Shown here: piece by piece, positions 36,342-48,099 of the stretch
Numbering within the stretch: position 1 is the first letter of the stretch
Layout: every line of letters starts with the position of its first letter
Source: Citrus sinensis
Lineage: Eukaryota; Streptophyta; Magnoliopsida; Sapindales; Rutaceae
NCBI RefSeq assembly: GCF_022201045.2
Contig: NC_068561.1
Coordinates: forward strand, 21,268,501-21,332,500
Length of the DNA: 64,000 nt
Direction of reading: 5' to 3'
Program-made: the position numbers and the translations under genes
The notes under the pieces: generated by a model
What the model was told of the DNA's origin: nothing
What the model saw: only the letters and a program-made list of their open reading frames with translations
Databases searched by the model: none

Positions 36342-39129
36342 ATGGCAAAATTATGGTCACCAGCAGCATTTCGTGTTCTCTTAACAATTTGCTGTGTCCC
36401 TCAAATAATGCCTCATTCTCATGTATCAGCCGAAGAATATTACATCCGCCAACCGCCTCGCAGTGTCATTCAAACTCCCAACAAACGATCTGAATCCGAT
36501 CCTCAACAGGTAAATACATATAACAAGAAGAAAACATTCACGCCCATTATAATTAGTTCTTTAATTTTCACTTTGTTCAACAACCTTTTACTTCTCTTTT
36601 TAGGTCCATATTTCATTGGCGGCGAAAGATTATATTAGAGTTTCTTGGATAACGGATGACAAGGAAGCAGAATCAGTGGTGGAGTATGGAAAATTACCAG
36701 GGAGATATAACACAGTGGCTACCGGAGAACATACCTCGTATCAATTCTTCTTTTATAAATCCGGCAAGATCCACCACGTTAAAATTGGACCTCTTGAACC
36801 AGCCACTACTTATTATTACCGATGCGGCGGTCGTGGGCCCGAGTTTTCATTCAAGATGCCTCCGGCAAATTTTCCCATAGAATTCGCTATCGTTGGTAGG
36901 TGAGATAATTTATTTATGTAAGAAACTGTAGATATTGCTAGGAATAAGCACAGCCATAAAAAATAGGCATGCATAAAAATAAAATAAAAAAGACAGTATT
37001 TCTTCATATGCTGGTAAATTTAATGTGTCCCATTTGGGTATTTGTTTAATTATGGCAAATTATGAAATAAATTGATACGTGAATGAATAAAAGTGAGTTT
37101 CAGTTACTTGAGAAATTTTAGAATACCTTTGATGTATTACAACTAATTAATGCATGCATGACATGTGTAATTGAATTTAATATAATCATTACTTACATGA
37201 TGGTTTTTCAAAATAAATACACACATGTCATAATATTATTTGTTTGCTGTATGACTGACATAATACTTTAGATGTATTATATAATTTCTCCAATTACGTT
37301 GTTAGAAGATGTTGGAGTTTGCAAGATGACAACAATTAAAATAGACTTGCTTTTCTGGAGTTAGGTGATTTTGATGCTAATAAAACATGCTTTTGATTTA
37401 ATTTTTAGGTTGGTGACGGTTTTTCGGTTAGTGCTTCGAGAATAAGCAAGAACACTAAAATGGAAAAGTTAGAAGAGTGTACACTTCTTACTATTATCAC
37501 ATAAAATCTGTGTTATTCAGTTGGTTAAAAATTTATAATATTTTTCTAGGATATATCCTACTTTCACCTAACTGTCATTAATTCTCAGTAAAGACAAAGA
37601 ATCCTTTAGTCTTTTTTTTTTTTTTTAATTTAAATACCTATTTAATTTTTATATTATAAAAACTATCTCAAAACACCCTTACAGCTTTTACGTTTAAAAT
37701 TAAAATTTACAGATTTCTTTGAATATTTTACGTGTTAACCGTCCTTAAGTTTTTTTTCTCATTTTGATCCGTGTTGATGAAATTTTCATGAAAATCTAAG
37801 ATGTATCTCCTTCAGCTAGCTAGACGTGAGAAGCTTTTGTGTCTACAGGAGACCTTGGACAAACGGAATGGACAAACTCAACGCTCGACCATGTTGGCAG
37901 CAAAGACTACGACGTATTTCTATTACCAGGCGATTTGTCGTACGCAGACTTTCAGCAGCCGCTTTGGGACTCCTTCGGGCGGCTGGTTGAGCCCTACGCC
38001 AGCAGCCGCCCTTGGATGGTGACGGAGGGTAACCACGAGATCGAGTCGATCCCCATCATCCTCCCCCACGCCTTCAAGGCCTACAACGCACGCTGGCTCA
38101 TGCCATACGAAGAGAGCGGATCCTCTTCGAATCTGTATTACTCGTTTGATATTGCTGGCGCTCACATTATAATGCTGGGATCTTATACCGATTTTGATGA
38201 GGATTCGGCTCAGTATAAATGGCTCAAAGCTGACTTGGCTAAGATTAATAGGAAGAAGACTCCTTGGATATTTGTTCTCCTGCATGCTCCGTGGTATAAT
38301 ACTAATACTGCTCATCAAGGGGAAGGTGAAAGCATGAGAAACTCCATGGAAGAGTTGTTGTATAATGCACGAGTCGACGTCGTTTTTGCTGGCCATGTTC
38401 ACGCTTATGAACGATTCGTAAGTCGTTATATATATATATATATATCCCCCTTCATTAATTTATGCATAAACATCATAGTGATCATGTGCCTCATTCGGGT
38501 CACAAGATTTTTAATTTTGGATTTAACTACAGACTAGGATTTACGACAACAAGGCTGATCCATGTGGTCCGATCTACATAACAATTGGTGATGGAGGGAA
38601 CAGAGAAGGACTTGCATTAGAGTGAGTAAAGAATTTCATTATATGTTAATGTGCAGTAATTATACCTTTGTTTAATGATTCTTTCATGGGAAATTAACAG
38701 TACTTTAGTCCATTCAAGATACTCTTTTTACCACTTACGCTCTTTTTTTTATAAATTTTCGCCGTGTCTTTAATTAACAGGTAAAATAGATTATTAATTG
38801 TTGAAGGGTATAGGTGTAAGATTTAACATAGAAAATATGTTTTTGACTGTGTTGTTTTGTTTGGGAAATTAATATACGTGACTATGTGAAGGTTTAAGGA
38901 GCCCAAATCCCCTCTTTCGATTTTTCAAGAGTCAAGTTTTGGACATGCACGGTTGAAGATTTTGGACGAAACAAGAGCTCACTGGTCGTGGTATCGCAAC
39001 AATGATTCGGATGCAGTTATTGCTGATGAATTCTGGTTAGAAAGTTTAAGCACGTCAAAGCAATGTTGGGGAATAACAGATGGCCAAGAATCATCATCAT
39101 CATCATCAGTCACTAAAGACGAACTATGA
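36342..39129 (+). CDS. Purple acid phosphatase, PAP18/20/22-like, with C-terminal KDEL (right copy)
   Basis: Five exons: 36342-36509, 36604-36895, 37849-38417, 38533-38621 and 38892-39129, giving 451 aa. Exons 2 and 4 are exactly as long as in the left copy (292 and 89 nt) and all intron phases agree. A signal peptide spans about residues 1-29 (LLTICCVPQIMPHSHVSA). The metal ligands are complete: D155 (GDLGQ), D182 and Y185 (GDLSY), N215 and H216 (GNHE), H299 (VLLHAPWY), H336 and H338 (GHVHAYER). The tail after LESLSTSK carries a run of six Ser coded by TCA repeats and ends VTKDEL followed by TGA. With a signal peptide, KDEL predicts retrieval to the ER, unlike the left copy. Role by family: phosphomonoester hydrolysis. 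Start choice: the ATG at 36342 puts the signal peptide at the N terminus. Confidence 0.93.
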
Positions 39130-40639
39130 TCTTTTGAAATTCGGAGATTTAATTGAAGATTTGTTGTATATAGCTAGATAGGCGAGCTGGCTATACGTAC
39201 ACGTTCTTTGATTGCTTTCCTTTCTTAAATTATCTTTTGCGAAAAAGGTTTTCGCAACTTTCGTGAAAACCCTTTTAGACATATCGAAATATGTACCTTG
39301 TTGTAATTCGAAGGGTGTTTAATGTTTGTAGATTGCTATTGTGAAACTGTAGTTTGTTTAGGCTAAGGTTAATTTGTTCGTAAACTCTTTGTTAGTGCAG
39401 CAATCAAAGCACGCACGTTTGTGGAAAAAAAATATATTTAAATATTAATATATTTCACCCATCTAGTGCGAAATCACATATGTTATGATGCACGACGTTA
39501 TGTGCTGATAACTCTTCAGAAACATTTACGAAAATATTTCTAAATAAAATGTGTCTTTTTAGATTTCGAAAGAATTTTTTAATGTTTTATTTTTACAAAT
39601 ACTTGAGTGAGATATATAAATTGAACGAGTCCAATTATAGAATTTTTTTCATATGATGATTTGTCTGTGATACACATTAATTTTTTTTTTGTTTTCTTAT
39701 AATGTTTTATTTATTCAAAGATGTGACATTGTATGTGTTATCCATTGAGTGTGTTATAAAAATAATAGGATAATAATTAATAATAGGATCAACAAATATC
39801 ATGCAGATTGCATTAAAATGAATGGTGATACATTTGTAAGTAAGCATATATAGCCTTATTATAAATCAATTTATAAGTAATCATACTGATGTACAAAGAG
39901 GAAAACTGATGCATCCGAGATCTTTTCAAAGGACACAAAATGTGCACACAATATGACTAAAACTCAGATCTCCACCAACACTTCCAAAGTCTTTTACATC
40001 ACCCTCTGCCATGTTAGTAGGCCATACAAACTGATACCATGATAAATATCTTGCATGGATCAATCTATATCATCATATATTGCTCTTTAGTGGTAGACAA
40101 GTAGATCGGTGTTCAACTTTTTTTTTTTTTTTTTTGTCTTGCATAAAAGAGATGTCGCATTTAAACTCCAGTCTGTAACAGAGATCATTTATCTTCATAT
40201 ACCCACTGCAATCACTAGAAGTTGTAGAAATTTGTAACTAAAAAATGTTCATTATAAGTTCTTTCATAATATCTACAGTATTTGCACACTAACGATCCCA
40301 AATTTGAACTGGAATTTGGGGTGACAATTTTTCCCGCAAATAAACAATTATCCATCTATAAAAATTCGTTCAGAAAGAATAATTTTACAGGTGATAGGTA
40401 ACTTTGGTAATATATAACAAAACCCACTGCAAATAGCAAGCGAGTTTGGTAAAGAGGAAAATCCAGTGGATAACTGGGGGTATCCACTAACTAGCATTAT
40501 TTTTTTATCTTTTAAATTATTTAACTTTCAATACTTAATTAAGAAAATACATAAAGTAAAATTGACAATTGTTAGACCTAAAACTAAACCCAAAGCTAAA
40601 ACCAAATAAACAACTTATGTGGTTGGACACAATATTTTT
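39130..40639. other. Intergenic, 3' flank of the KDEL phosphatase
   Basis: AT-rich; includes the 3' UTR of the right phosphatase gene and a T run at about 40119-40136. No gene or well-bounded element found. Confidence 0.35.
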
Positions 40640-41240
40640 TTCTCTAATTAAAAATACTTGTGATTATGATGGAGTAAGGGTAGCGGAAGCGGAATTGATA
40701 AGGTAAAAAACACTAGCTATCGTTTTAGTACTAGACCAAGCCAACATGATTCGGACACTCTCTAATCAAAGCGTGATTAGATCTCATTCTAATCCAAACG
40801 ACTCAATGAGATTTTTAATAACGCATAAAGCGAGATTAGATGACGTTTTAATCCAAATTACTCTACAAGAGAGATTTTGATAGATAATTTCAAAGGTTTT
40901 GATAGATAATTCCAAATGGAATTATAAAAGAAGGATTTTATTGAATAATTGAATCTGAACTATGAAAATAATAACAAAACCTCTCTATTTATAATAGAGT
41001 AAACACACTTCTCTAAGTTAACTTAAAAAGGAAAACGAAATCATAATTATAATGGAAATAAAAGATACTTCCCTAGGTTAGCTAAATCTCGTACCTTAAT
41101 TGACTTTAATGAAAATAGAAAGTCCTAAAATAATAAAATACCATAATTGACTGTAATTAAAATAGAAAGTTCTAAAATAATAAAATTATAGAATCTTAAA
41201 ATTCCTAAAATAACTTCTTACATTAGATTAAATTATATAT
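40640..41240 (-). mobile_element. Probable solo LTR fossil, minus orientation
   Basis: Read on the minus strand, this stretch has a TATA-like CTATTATAAATAGAG, followed about 60 bases on by an AATAAAATCC polyadenylation-like signal and then a stretch with repeated short motifs. This is the layout of a plant LTR retrotransposon U3-R-U5. No internal gag/pol sequence adjoins it and the ends were not fixed, so the family and age are unknown; it looks old. Confidence 0.3.
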
Positions 41241-43090
41241 TTTGTGCTTAATTTGGAGAATTTTTGTTTTTCATACTTAAATTAGAGAATTTTTGTTAAA
41301 TTGTTACATTTTATATATTTCCTTCAATGTTGAAACTTTAATTTCTCATTTATATTAATAGAAATTAAAATTGAGTATTTCACGTGTATTTTTTAGGCTA
41401 ATTTAATAAATTTATAGTTATAATAATGTAATATATATTTAATAAATGATGTGGTGTTTTCTAATTTTTTTTTTTAAAAGAGTGTGTCAATGTATTATAA
41501 AATCCTCGCTAATATTAGAAAGTTACAAAATGTTCTAGTAACAATTAACAATATTTTCATAATTTCATGATTTATTTTCTTCACAATCATATACACTTGT
41601 TCTTTTGCTTTTTATTAAATCAAATTATTCAAGTATTTCACGTTCTCTATCACTAAAATAAAAATGAATTTCATAAATAGTCTTTCTAATGTACAACTTT
41701 AATGATTTATATTATAAGTTGATCATTGCATTACTGTCATCATTCTTTTATTAAGTATATGTATTAAGAGTTTGATGTTGTGAATTACATAATATACATG
41801 TTGTTTTTACTCCTTTATATGGACCAATATTCACATAAATATGTACAATAAATTTGTAAATTTATCTGAGATAATAAGAAGTCACGAGTCCGCCTGTGGA
41901 GCCTGCAAAAAGTTTATTTCCTAAAGCCTTTGCTTATGCATGAACCAGGCTTGTGCAATATCTCTCTCATCCACAAGCTCATCAGCAATCTGGTGATCGT
42001 TTATAGACTAGGTGATGAGTATTTTGATGTGTTACATTTTAATCTTTCTCTCAATCCTCACTTCTTCGTGGTGAATGGATGCCATCTGAATTGGGCCGGC
42101 CTTGTTAGGCATATTTGGGTCTTCTCAACATCTGGAAGGTGAAAAAAATTCAATTTCTTATTGTTCAAGAATATAGATTGTGAGTGTTGTTAAATATTCT
42201 CGACAAAAGGCTATTATACGGCACAAATATGGTTTTTGTTATTGTTAGCTTTTGTTACAAGTCTCAAATTTCTTGTTACGTTCTCGTACAAGATGCATAA
42301 TTGAGGATATACGACATCATAATTGAGGGGTGTAACAGAAAATGAAAACTATACCTGTTTCGGCGGCTAATAACTCCACTTGTAAAATAGTATATAATAT
42401 AATAGCATTAAACATCAATAGCATATAAAATAAATTTCAACAAGTAGAAGACTAATATGTTATTTTATGTCCATGTGTATTAGTTTTGGCCGCAGGCTTC
42501 AGTAGGTAAAAGGTGATCAAACACGTTTCTACTTTCCATTCTTGATTTGATTGGATACGCTCCAAGCACAAACAACTGATTCATGCATCTACCTAATGGC
42601 ATGAAAATGAAGACCTCAATTTTGAGCGTCCAATAGCAACATGCCAACAACAACGTGTAAGTACACAAACCAACCTTTCTTTAATTTTCTATCCAACTGG
42701 GTAAAAAAAAAAAATAGAATACAACTTTTGAAAATGGGCAGCATCCATTGAGATGGGGTTCTCATGATTGGCCGCACATGCAGTTTTCACACGAGCAAAT
42801 CAAAACTCCAAACCAACTTCTCTCACTCTCGAAATGAAGATTTAAAAATCTACACGGAATTGGATGAAACCTCCTCCCAATTTTTTTTTTAACCCAAACT
42901 TTTTACATGCATTTAAAAAAAAAAAAGAAGCCAAAATTAACCTTATTAAAAATTAAAATTAAGAAAAAAGAAAAAGAGAGAATATTTATCAACCATCGAG
43001 CCTCAGGCATGACCAGATGTACGGTCCTGACGACGTTGATTACACGACGTCTTCATTTCCTAAAAAGAAATGAGATCCGGACGGTGGGAA
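41241..43090. other. Intergenic, AT-rich
   Basis: No gene could be supported. 41880-42140 is richer in codon-like sequence than its surroundings (see findings). The part next to 43090 holds the 3' UTR of the SAP gene. Confidence 0.35.
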
Positions 43091-43594
43091 TCAAATCTTC
43101 TCGAGCTTCTCGGCTTTGATCAAAGGATTAGCTCGAGCAATCTCCTCTCGGCCAAGCTTCTTGAAATCAAACGAGCATCCGTGCTTCTCCGGGTACCGGT
43201 GGGTCCCACAGAAGATGGTCCCGCACCTGCACTTGAAACCCGTCAACCCGATCCGTTTCCTACAAACCGAACACCGATTCGGCTGCGGTGGCTGCTGCTG
43301 CTGCTGCTCGACGACCACAGCCACGTCGGCATCCTTATCTCCGTTCACTTCCGGCAGGGCCAAAGCTGGAGGATCGGGGAGAGATCCGAGGAACGGGGCG
43401 GATGACGAAGGAGGAGAAGCCGAAAGAGAATTCTCAACCGTCGTCTTGATCGACGCTTGTTGTTGCTCCTTGAGACAGTGATCTCGGTAGCATTTCGAAC
43501 AGAGATTCATCGTCGCCGTACTTCCGAAGAAGCCGCAGTTGTTTGCGCAGAGCCTGTGCCCTTCTTGTGCTTGGAATCTGTGCTCCTCCGCCAT
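43091..43594 (-). CDS. A20/AN1 zinc-finger stress-associated protein (SAP)
   Basis: A 167-aa intronless coding region from the ATG at 43594 (MAEEHRFQAQEGH). The frame is open further upstream but has no ATG there. The N-terminal A20 finger has Cys16, Cys20, Cys32 and Cys35 (LCANNCGFFGSTATMNLC). A Ser/Pro-rich linker and a Gln run lie between the fingers. The C-terminal AN1 finger has Cys108, Cys111, Cys122, Cys124, Cys129, His132, His138 and Cys140. Plant SAPs of this layout bind ubiquitin through A20, some act as E3 ligases, and they respond to salt, drought and cold; which SAP this is was not resolved. A 94-bp 5' UTR intron is likely at 43642-43735 (GT/AG on the minus strand), and the leader exon contains a GAA/CTT repeat at about 43780-43800. 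Confidence 0.93.
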   Translation of the reverse strand: MAEEHRFQAQEGHRLCANNCGFFGSTATMNLCSKCYRDHCLKEQQQASIKTTVENSLSASPPSSSAPFLGSLPDPPALALPEVNGDKDADVAVVVEQQQQQPPQPNRCSVCRKRIGLTGFKCRCGTIFCGTHRYPEKHGCSFDFKKLGREEIARANPLIKAEKLEKI

Positions 43595-45442
43595 ATGATC
43601 GCCTGCTCCACTTAGTTTTGCCAACCGATCAATTCCTTATTCTGCTAATTAAATAAATAACTTTAAAATATAGAAAATAAGAATAATCTATGAAACATAA
43701 ATAATTTTAAATAAAAATATGATAGAGACTATTACCTGTAAAGAGGATTTCAGGAAATTGACACAAAAAATGGAATGAGAAGAAGAAGAAGAAGAAGAAG
43801 ATTTTGTAAACAAGAATGATCAGAATGAGTCAGAAGGATAATAAAGGGGGAGAAAGGGGGGAAGGATCGGCGAAAAGAGACAAACCGATGATGATTGTTA
43901 TTATTAATTTTTTAAATTATTGATTTGTTTAAAGATAGATGATTTTTAATTATATATATATATATATGTATATAACAATTAACAATTGGAAAGAAATATC
44001 AGAAGCCAGGCTGGAGGCCAGAGGCAAATCGGAAGCTAAGCGTCAGGCATTGTTAAATGTTGGCCTTTTGCCGAAGCGAATGAACGAAACGTGCGTGGCT
44101 ACGGATTTTCATGCCTCAAATCAATTTTATTTTTAACGTGTGCTGCCAGGTGCGCACCGTTTCCGATGATACGTGGCTTCTGCTACGTGGTTTACAAAAG
44201 TGGTCCCACCTTCCTTTTTTTCCTTTTTTTTTTCTAATTTTTAGTAGAAATAGGTGGCTGGTTAAATGATATCATAATAATAATGATTAATTTTGCAGCA
44301 ACTCTGTCTCTGTTAGGTTATTTTTTATTTTTTGAAATACAATCGGATCGATTATGGCTTTTGCTTAGCTGTATCGATGATGCTCTCTTTTGGCTACAGT
44401 TTATGCGGAGCCTAAAAGTTGCCGTCGTTAGAATTAAAGATTTTGAGGTTAAGATATTTGGCTCGTTTTTGGAGGCTCGGCGTATCGTTTCCGCGCTTCG
44501 GTTTGCTTTGTCAGCGGCAAAGTTAGGTTCGGCGCCAAACTAACGGACATCATTCGGTACTTGGCACGCAAGAAAATTTATATTTAATTATTTATGGTTA
44601 TCTTTCTCTAACCGTGAAATCTCTCTAAAGCAAACTAAATCTAAAAACAAAAAAATATGTTTAAATAGATTTAAAATGACAGGGTATATTTTTTTTTTCT
44701 TTTTTCTTTTTTATTTTTTGTTTTTCTGGTGAATGAATAATGATGTTTTTTTTTCAACATCTTTGGACTGTTACGCTTATCCATCCACCTAAATAAAAAT
44801 ATCGCTTCATAATTACGCGTAAATCAATAATGATGATTGTCAATAAATGGACGATATCAGTTGGCATCTGGTGTGAAATTGGGAACATTATTTGACATAA
44901 TGTTGAGAATAAATGGTAAATGATTAAAGGATTATGCAACCATGTCTGAAGAGACATATGCAGCGCATTGATTTACGTCATGGGCGGTCGGGATGCACCA
45001 CCACTTGCCACTGTTTGATTGTAAGTTGTAACATTGATTGAGCAATCAAGATATGACTGCCCTTTCCTGTAAGCAAACCGTAATTATAAACTAAATCATC
45101 TTCTCATCGGTGTAGCTAAGGTTCAAACTTCAAACATCTTGTATCATGCATCTTAAAAAAAATTATCCCTTAATTCATTGTCGCCCACGATGACCTCCCT
45201 CAATGTTTGTTGATAATGATTTCAACTATTGATCAATGAAATGATAACTCAAATAACACCTTCTATTGTACCCAAATAGTTCCATAGGTGTGTATTTAAG
45301 TTTTTGCATTAGAATAACAATACGTTATTTTGATTAAATCTTTTGACATTTTGTACAACAATATTAGAGGAGCATTCCGCCTTAAGAGGGCAGCACAAGC
45401 ACCAAAACAAAAGAGAGAATGTCACTTTGTTAACTAATCAAT
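43595..45442. other. Leader, promoter and upstream region of the SAP gene
   Basis: 43595-43830 is the likely 5' UTR with one intron. Beyond it the sequence is AT-rich with a (TA)n run at about 43952-43967 and T/CT runs at about 44213-44232 and 44689-44722. No other gene seen. Confidence 0.45.
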
Positions 45443-45445
45443 TAC

Positions 45446-46360
45446 TGCTGCGTTTACTTTTTGGATTGGAGTGGGAATCCTGAGAAGTGGGAATTCTTGG
45501 ATTAGGAGTGTGGAGTGGGAGTGAGAGTAGGGTGTTTACTTAGACTAAATAAAAGTATGGATTGTCAATCAGAATCCTAATTATTTGTTTACTTTGTCTT
45601 GGATTGGGAGTAAATTGTTTTAAATTACAATTTTATCCTTATGTATAGAATTATAATTTGTAATTAAAAAATTAATAAAAAATATATTTGGAAAATAAAA
45701 TAAATATTTTATTATATTTATAAATTAATAATAATTACTAATATTCTTAATTATGTAAATCATAATTTTTTATTAATTTTAATTTAAATTATGTGAAAAA
45801 AAATTATTAATAATAGCAACACAAATGAAATATTATTATTGATAATATAGTACAAAATTAATATTTTTTTAAAATAAAATATTTATTATTATTAAATAAT
45901 TAATTAATATTTATTAAAATTAATGTTTAATATTATTCATTTAAATATAATATTTATTTATTTTTATTTTATTAAATTTAATAAAATAAATATGATATAA
46001 TTATTATTTTTAATAAATATGATATTATTTATTTTATTAAATATTATTTATTTATTTTATTAAATATTATTTATTTATTTATTTTTATAAGGATAAAATG
46101 GGAAGAGGGGGGAGTGGATTCCCACTCCCACCTCTCCCCATGGGAGTGGGAATCCCACTCCCCACTCCAAAAATGGGAAGAGGGGGGAGTGGATTCCCAC
46201 TCTCACCTCTCCCCATGGGAGTGAGAATCCCACTCTCCATTCTAAAATTGGGTGGGATCCACGGATTCCCACTTCCACTCCCCCCTTTTTTAAGGTAAGT
46301 AAACACTGGAGTGGGAGGAATCCATACTCCACACTCCCACTCCAGAAAGTAAACACTACC
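45446..46360. mobile_element. Non-autonomous inverted-repeat element with G-rich ends
   Basis: The left end (GTTTACTTTTTGGATTGGAG, then TGGGAATCC) and the right end (GGAATCC..., CACTCCAGAAAGTAAAC) are inverted repeats of about 30 bases with mismatches. TAC flanks both sides, possibly a 3-bp duplication. The interior is very AT-rich (45640-46090). Near the right end a 75-bp unit beginning AAATGGGAAGAGGGGGGAGT is duplicated (46096 and 46171). The open frames here come from the repeats and are not genes. Harbinger-like is a guess. Confidence 0.7.
46096..46245. repeat. 75-bp tandem duplication inside the element
   Basis: Two copies of a unit containing GGGAAGAGGGGGGAGTGGAT, CACCTCTCCCCATGGGAGTG and a closing CCCACTCYCCAYTC. 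Each unit is itself partly palindromic, so the region can fold. Confidence 0.8.
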
Positions 46361-47283
46361 TACGATCAATTGGATTGGATTTCATAACTTTTTTCTTTGG
46401 TAGTAGTTATGAGCTTGAGAATGTCAGCTTGTTAAGTTAAAAAAAAAAAACAATAAAATTGTAAAATAATTTTATCTTGCAGGAATATATAACCTTTTAA
46501 TTTGCGAAATACCAATAATAGTATTTAATTGTTAGAGGTTTGTGCGCCCACAGGAGAATGAGCCGCACTTTACAAATTACGGGCGCCGGCAACTAAAAAC
46601 CACTGCTGGGAGGTTTGTATACTGGGAGCTGCTAAAAGTTAGAAAAGGGGGTAAATTCTCAACTCTCAAGCAATTAAGGGTAAAGAAGACATTTAACTAG
46701 ATTCTGCGACGGATAACGGATTAACGACCATTATGCTTATTATTGGTATCAACGAATTTCTCTTTTAAGGTTTAGAAGATATTAATGCCATCATGAATAT
46801 ATTTAGACAAATAAAGTTTATGTTAAGCTTCAAGGAGATTTCTGTAGTAATCCCCAGTTTAAGAATCTAAAACCTTGAAAACAGAATCAAATTATCAATT
46901 GAGATGCTATACCTAAGCAGAGAGAATCTCTAACATGTACTCATGTGATGTGATATTTGACATGTCATTTATTGATGGATAAAATAAGATTATCATATTA
47001 ATAATTCTTGTTATTAAATAAAGTCAATTAACACCTAATGCATCATGATAATACATGATTAGTTTATAAAACTCTGCATCTCAATTATGTAAATTACGTA
47101 TAATATTATATCTAAAAAACTATACTCAGGGCCAATTGAAAATTATATGGTGAAAATTAATTTTAAAAGCACGACATCAAGAACATTTGTCACAACATAT
47201 TGTCAAATTATTAGATATGAATTTTAATTAATACAAAGAGCTTATGTTTCATAAAAATAATGGTCTAGACTAATCCAAAACTT
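46361..47283. other. Intergenic, AT-rich
   Basis: No gene or bounded repeat seen. Confidence 0.35.
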
Positions 47284-47286
47284 TTA

Positions 47287-48096
47287 GGGTGCGTTTGATA
47301 ATTTGTATTACACTATATTATATTATATTAAAACAGTATTTTTATGCATACTCATGTTTGGTTGTAATTTTTACTTGTACTGCACTGCATTAAAAAGATG
47401 ACTAATATAATGAAAAGAGCATAAAAATAAACACATGAGAAAACATGGTTTAGGCTATGTTGCAATAAAATTTAATGATTTTACTTTTATTATTCAATAA
47501 TTTATAATAAATCTATATTTATTAGATATTCATTTATATTTATATTAAATAAAATTTAATTTAAATAGTAATATAAAAATATAAAATATTAATATAGCTA
47601 AATATTTAATAAATAAATTATTATACATTATTTTACTTTTATTACACAAATAAATTTTAATTATTTTACTTTAAACATGTAAAAAGTTTTTATTGTTTAA
47701 TAATTTATTATTTACTAAAATAAAAATTTAAATTAAATAATTATATTTGACATTAGTCTATAGAAGTTAAATTGAAAATTTTATATTATATTGTGTTTTG
47801 ATATATTATATTATAATTTTATATTATTTAATATAAGTATTTAAAATTATTTTTAAGTTACAAAAATTAATATACAAAAATATTTATTTAATATTTAATT
47901 TTAAAATTAAATAATATAACACTATAATACTAATAAATTTAAATAATACTAATTTACTTTTAATATTAATATAAAATAATATTACAAAATAGTATTATAT
48001 ATCATACAGTCCATGGTACACCAAAAATTGTATTGTATTACCTTAATGCAATACAATTAATATCATATAATGCAACATAGTGCCTCAAATACACCT
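47287..48096. mobile_element. PIF/Harbinger (Tourist-like) non-autonomous element
   Basis: The 810-bp element has a left end GGGTGCGTTTGA and a right end whose complement is AGGTGTATTTGA. TTA lies directly outside both ends (47284-47286 and 48097-48099), the Harbinger-type 3-bp duplication. The interior is almost entirely A and T with no reading frame. Confidence 0.7.
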
Positions 48097-48099
48097 TTA

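Noticed and set aside
37923-38402. 159-codon frame on the minus strand
   Set aside because: Lies antisense to exon 3 of the right phosphatase gene and has no independent support.
43070-43481. Plus-strand frames of 111 and 121 codons
   Set aside because: Antisense shadows of the A20/AN1 zinc-finger gene.
46075-46369. Overlapping open frames of 93 and 94 codons rich in Gly/Pro, both strands
   Set aside because: They arise from the duplicated G/C-rich unit inside a transposable element; both strands are open because the repeat is self-complementary.
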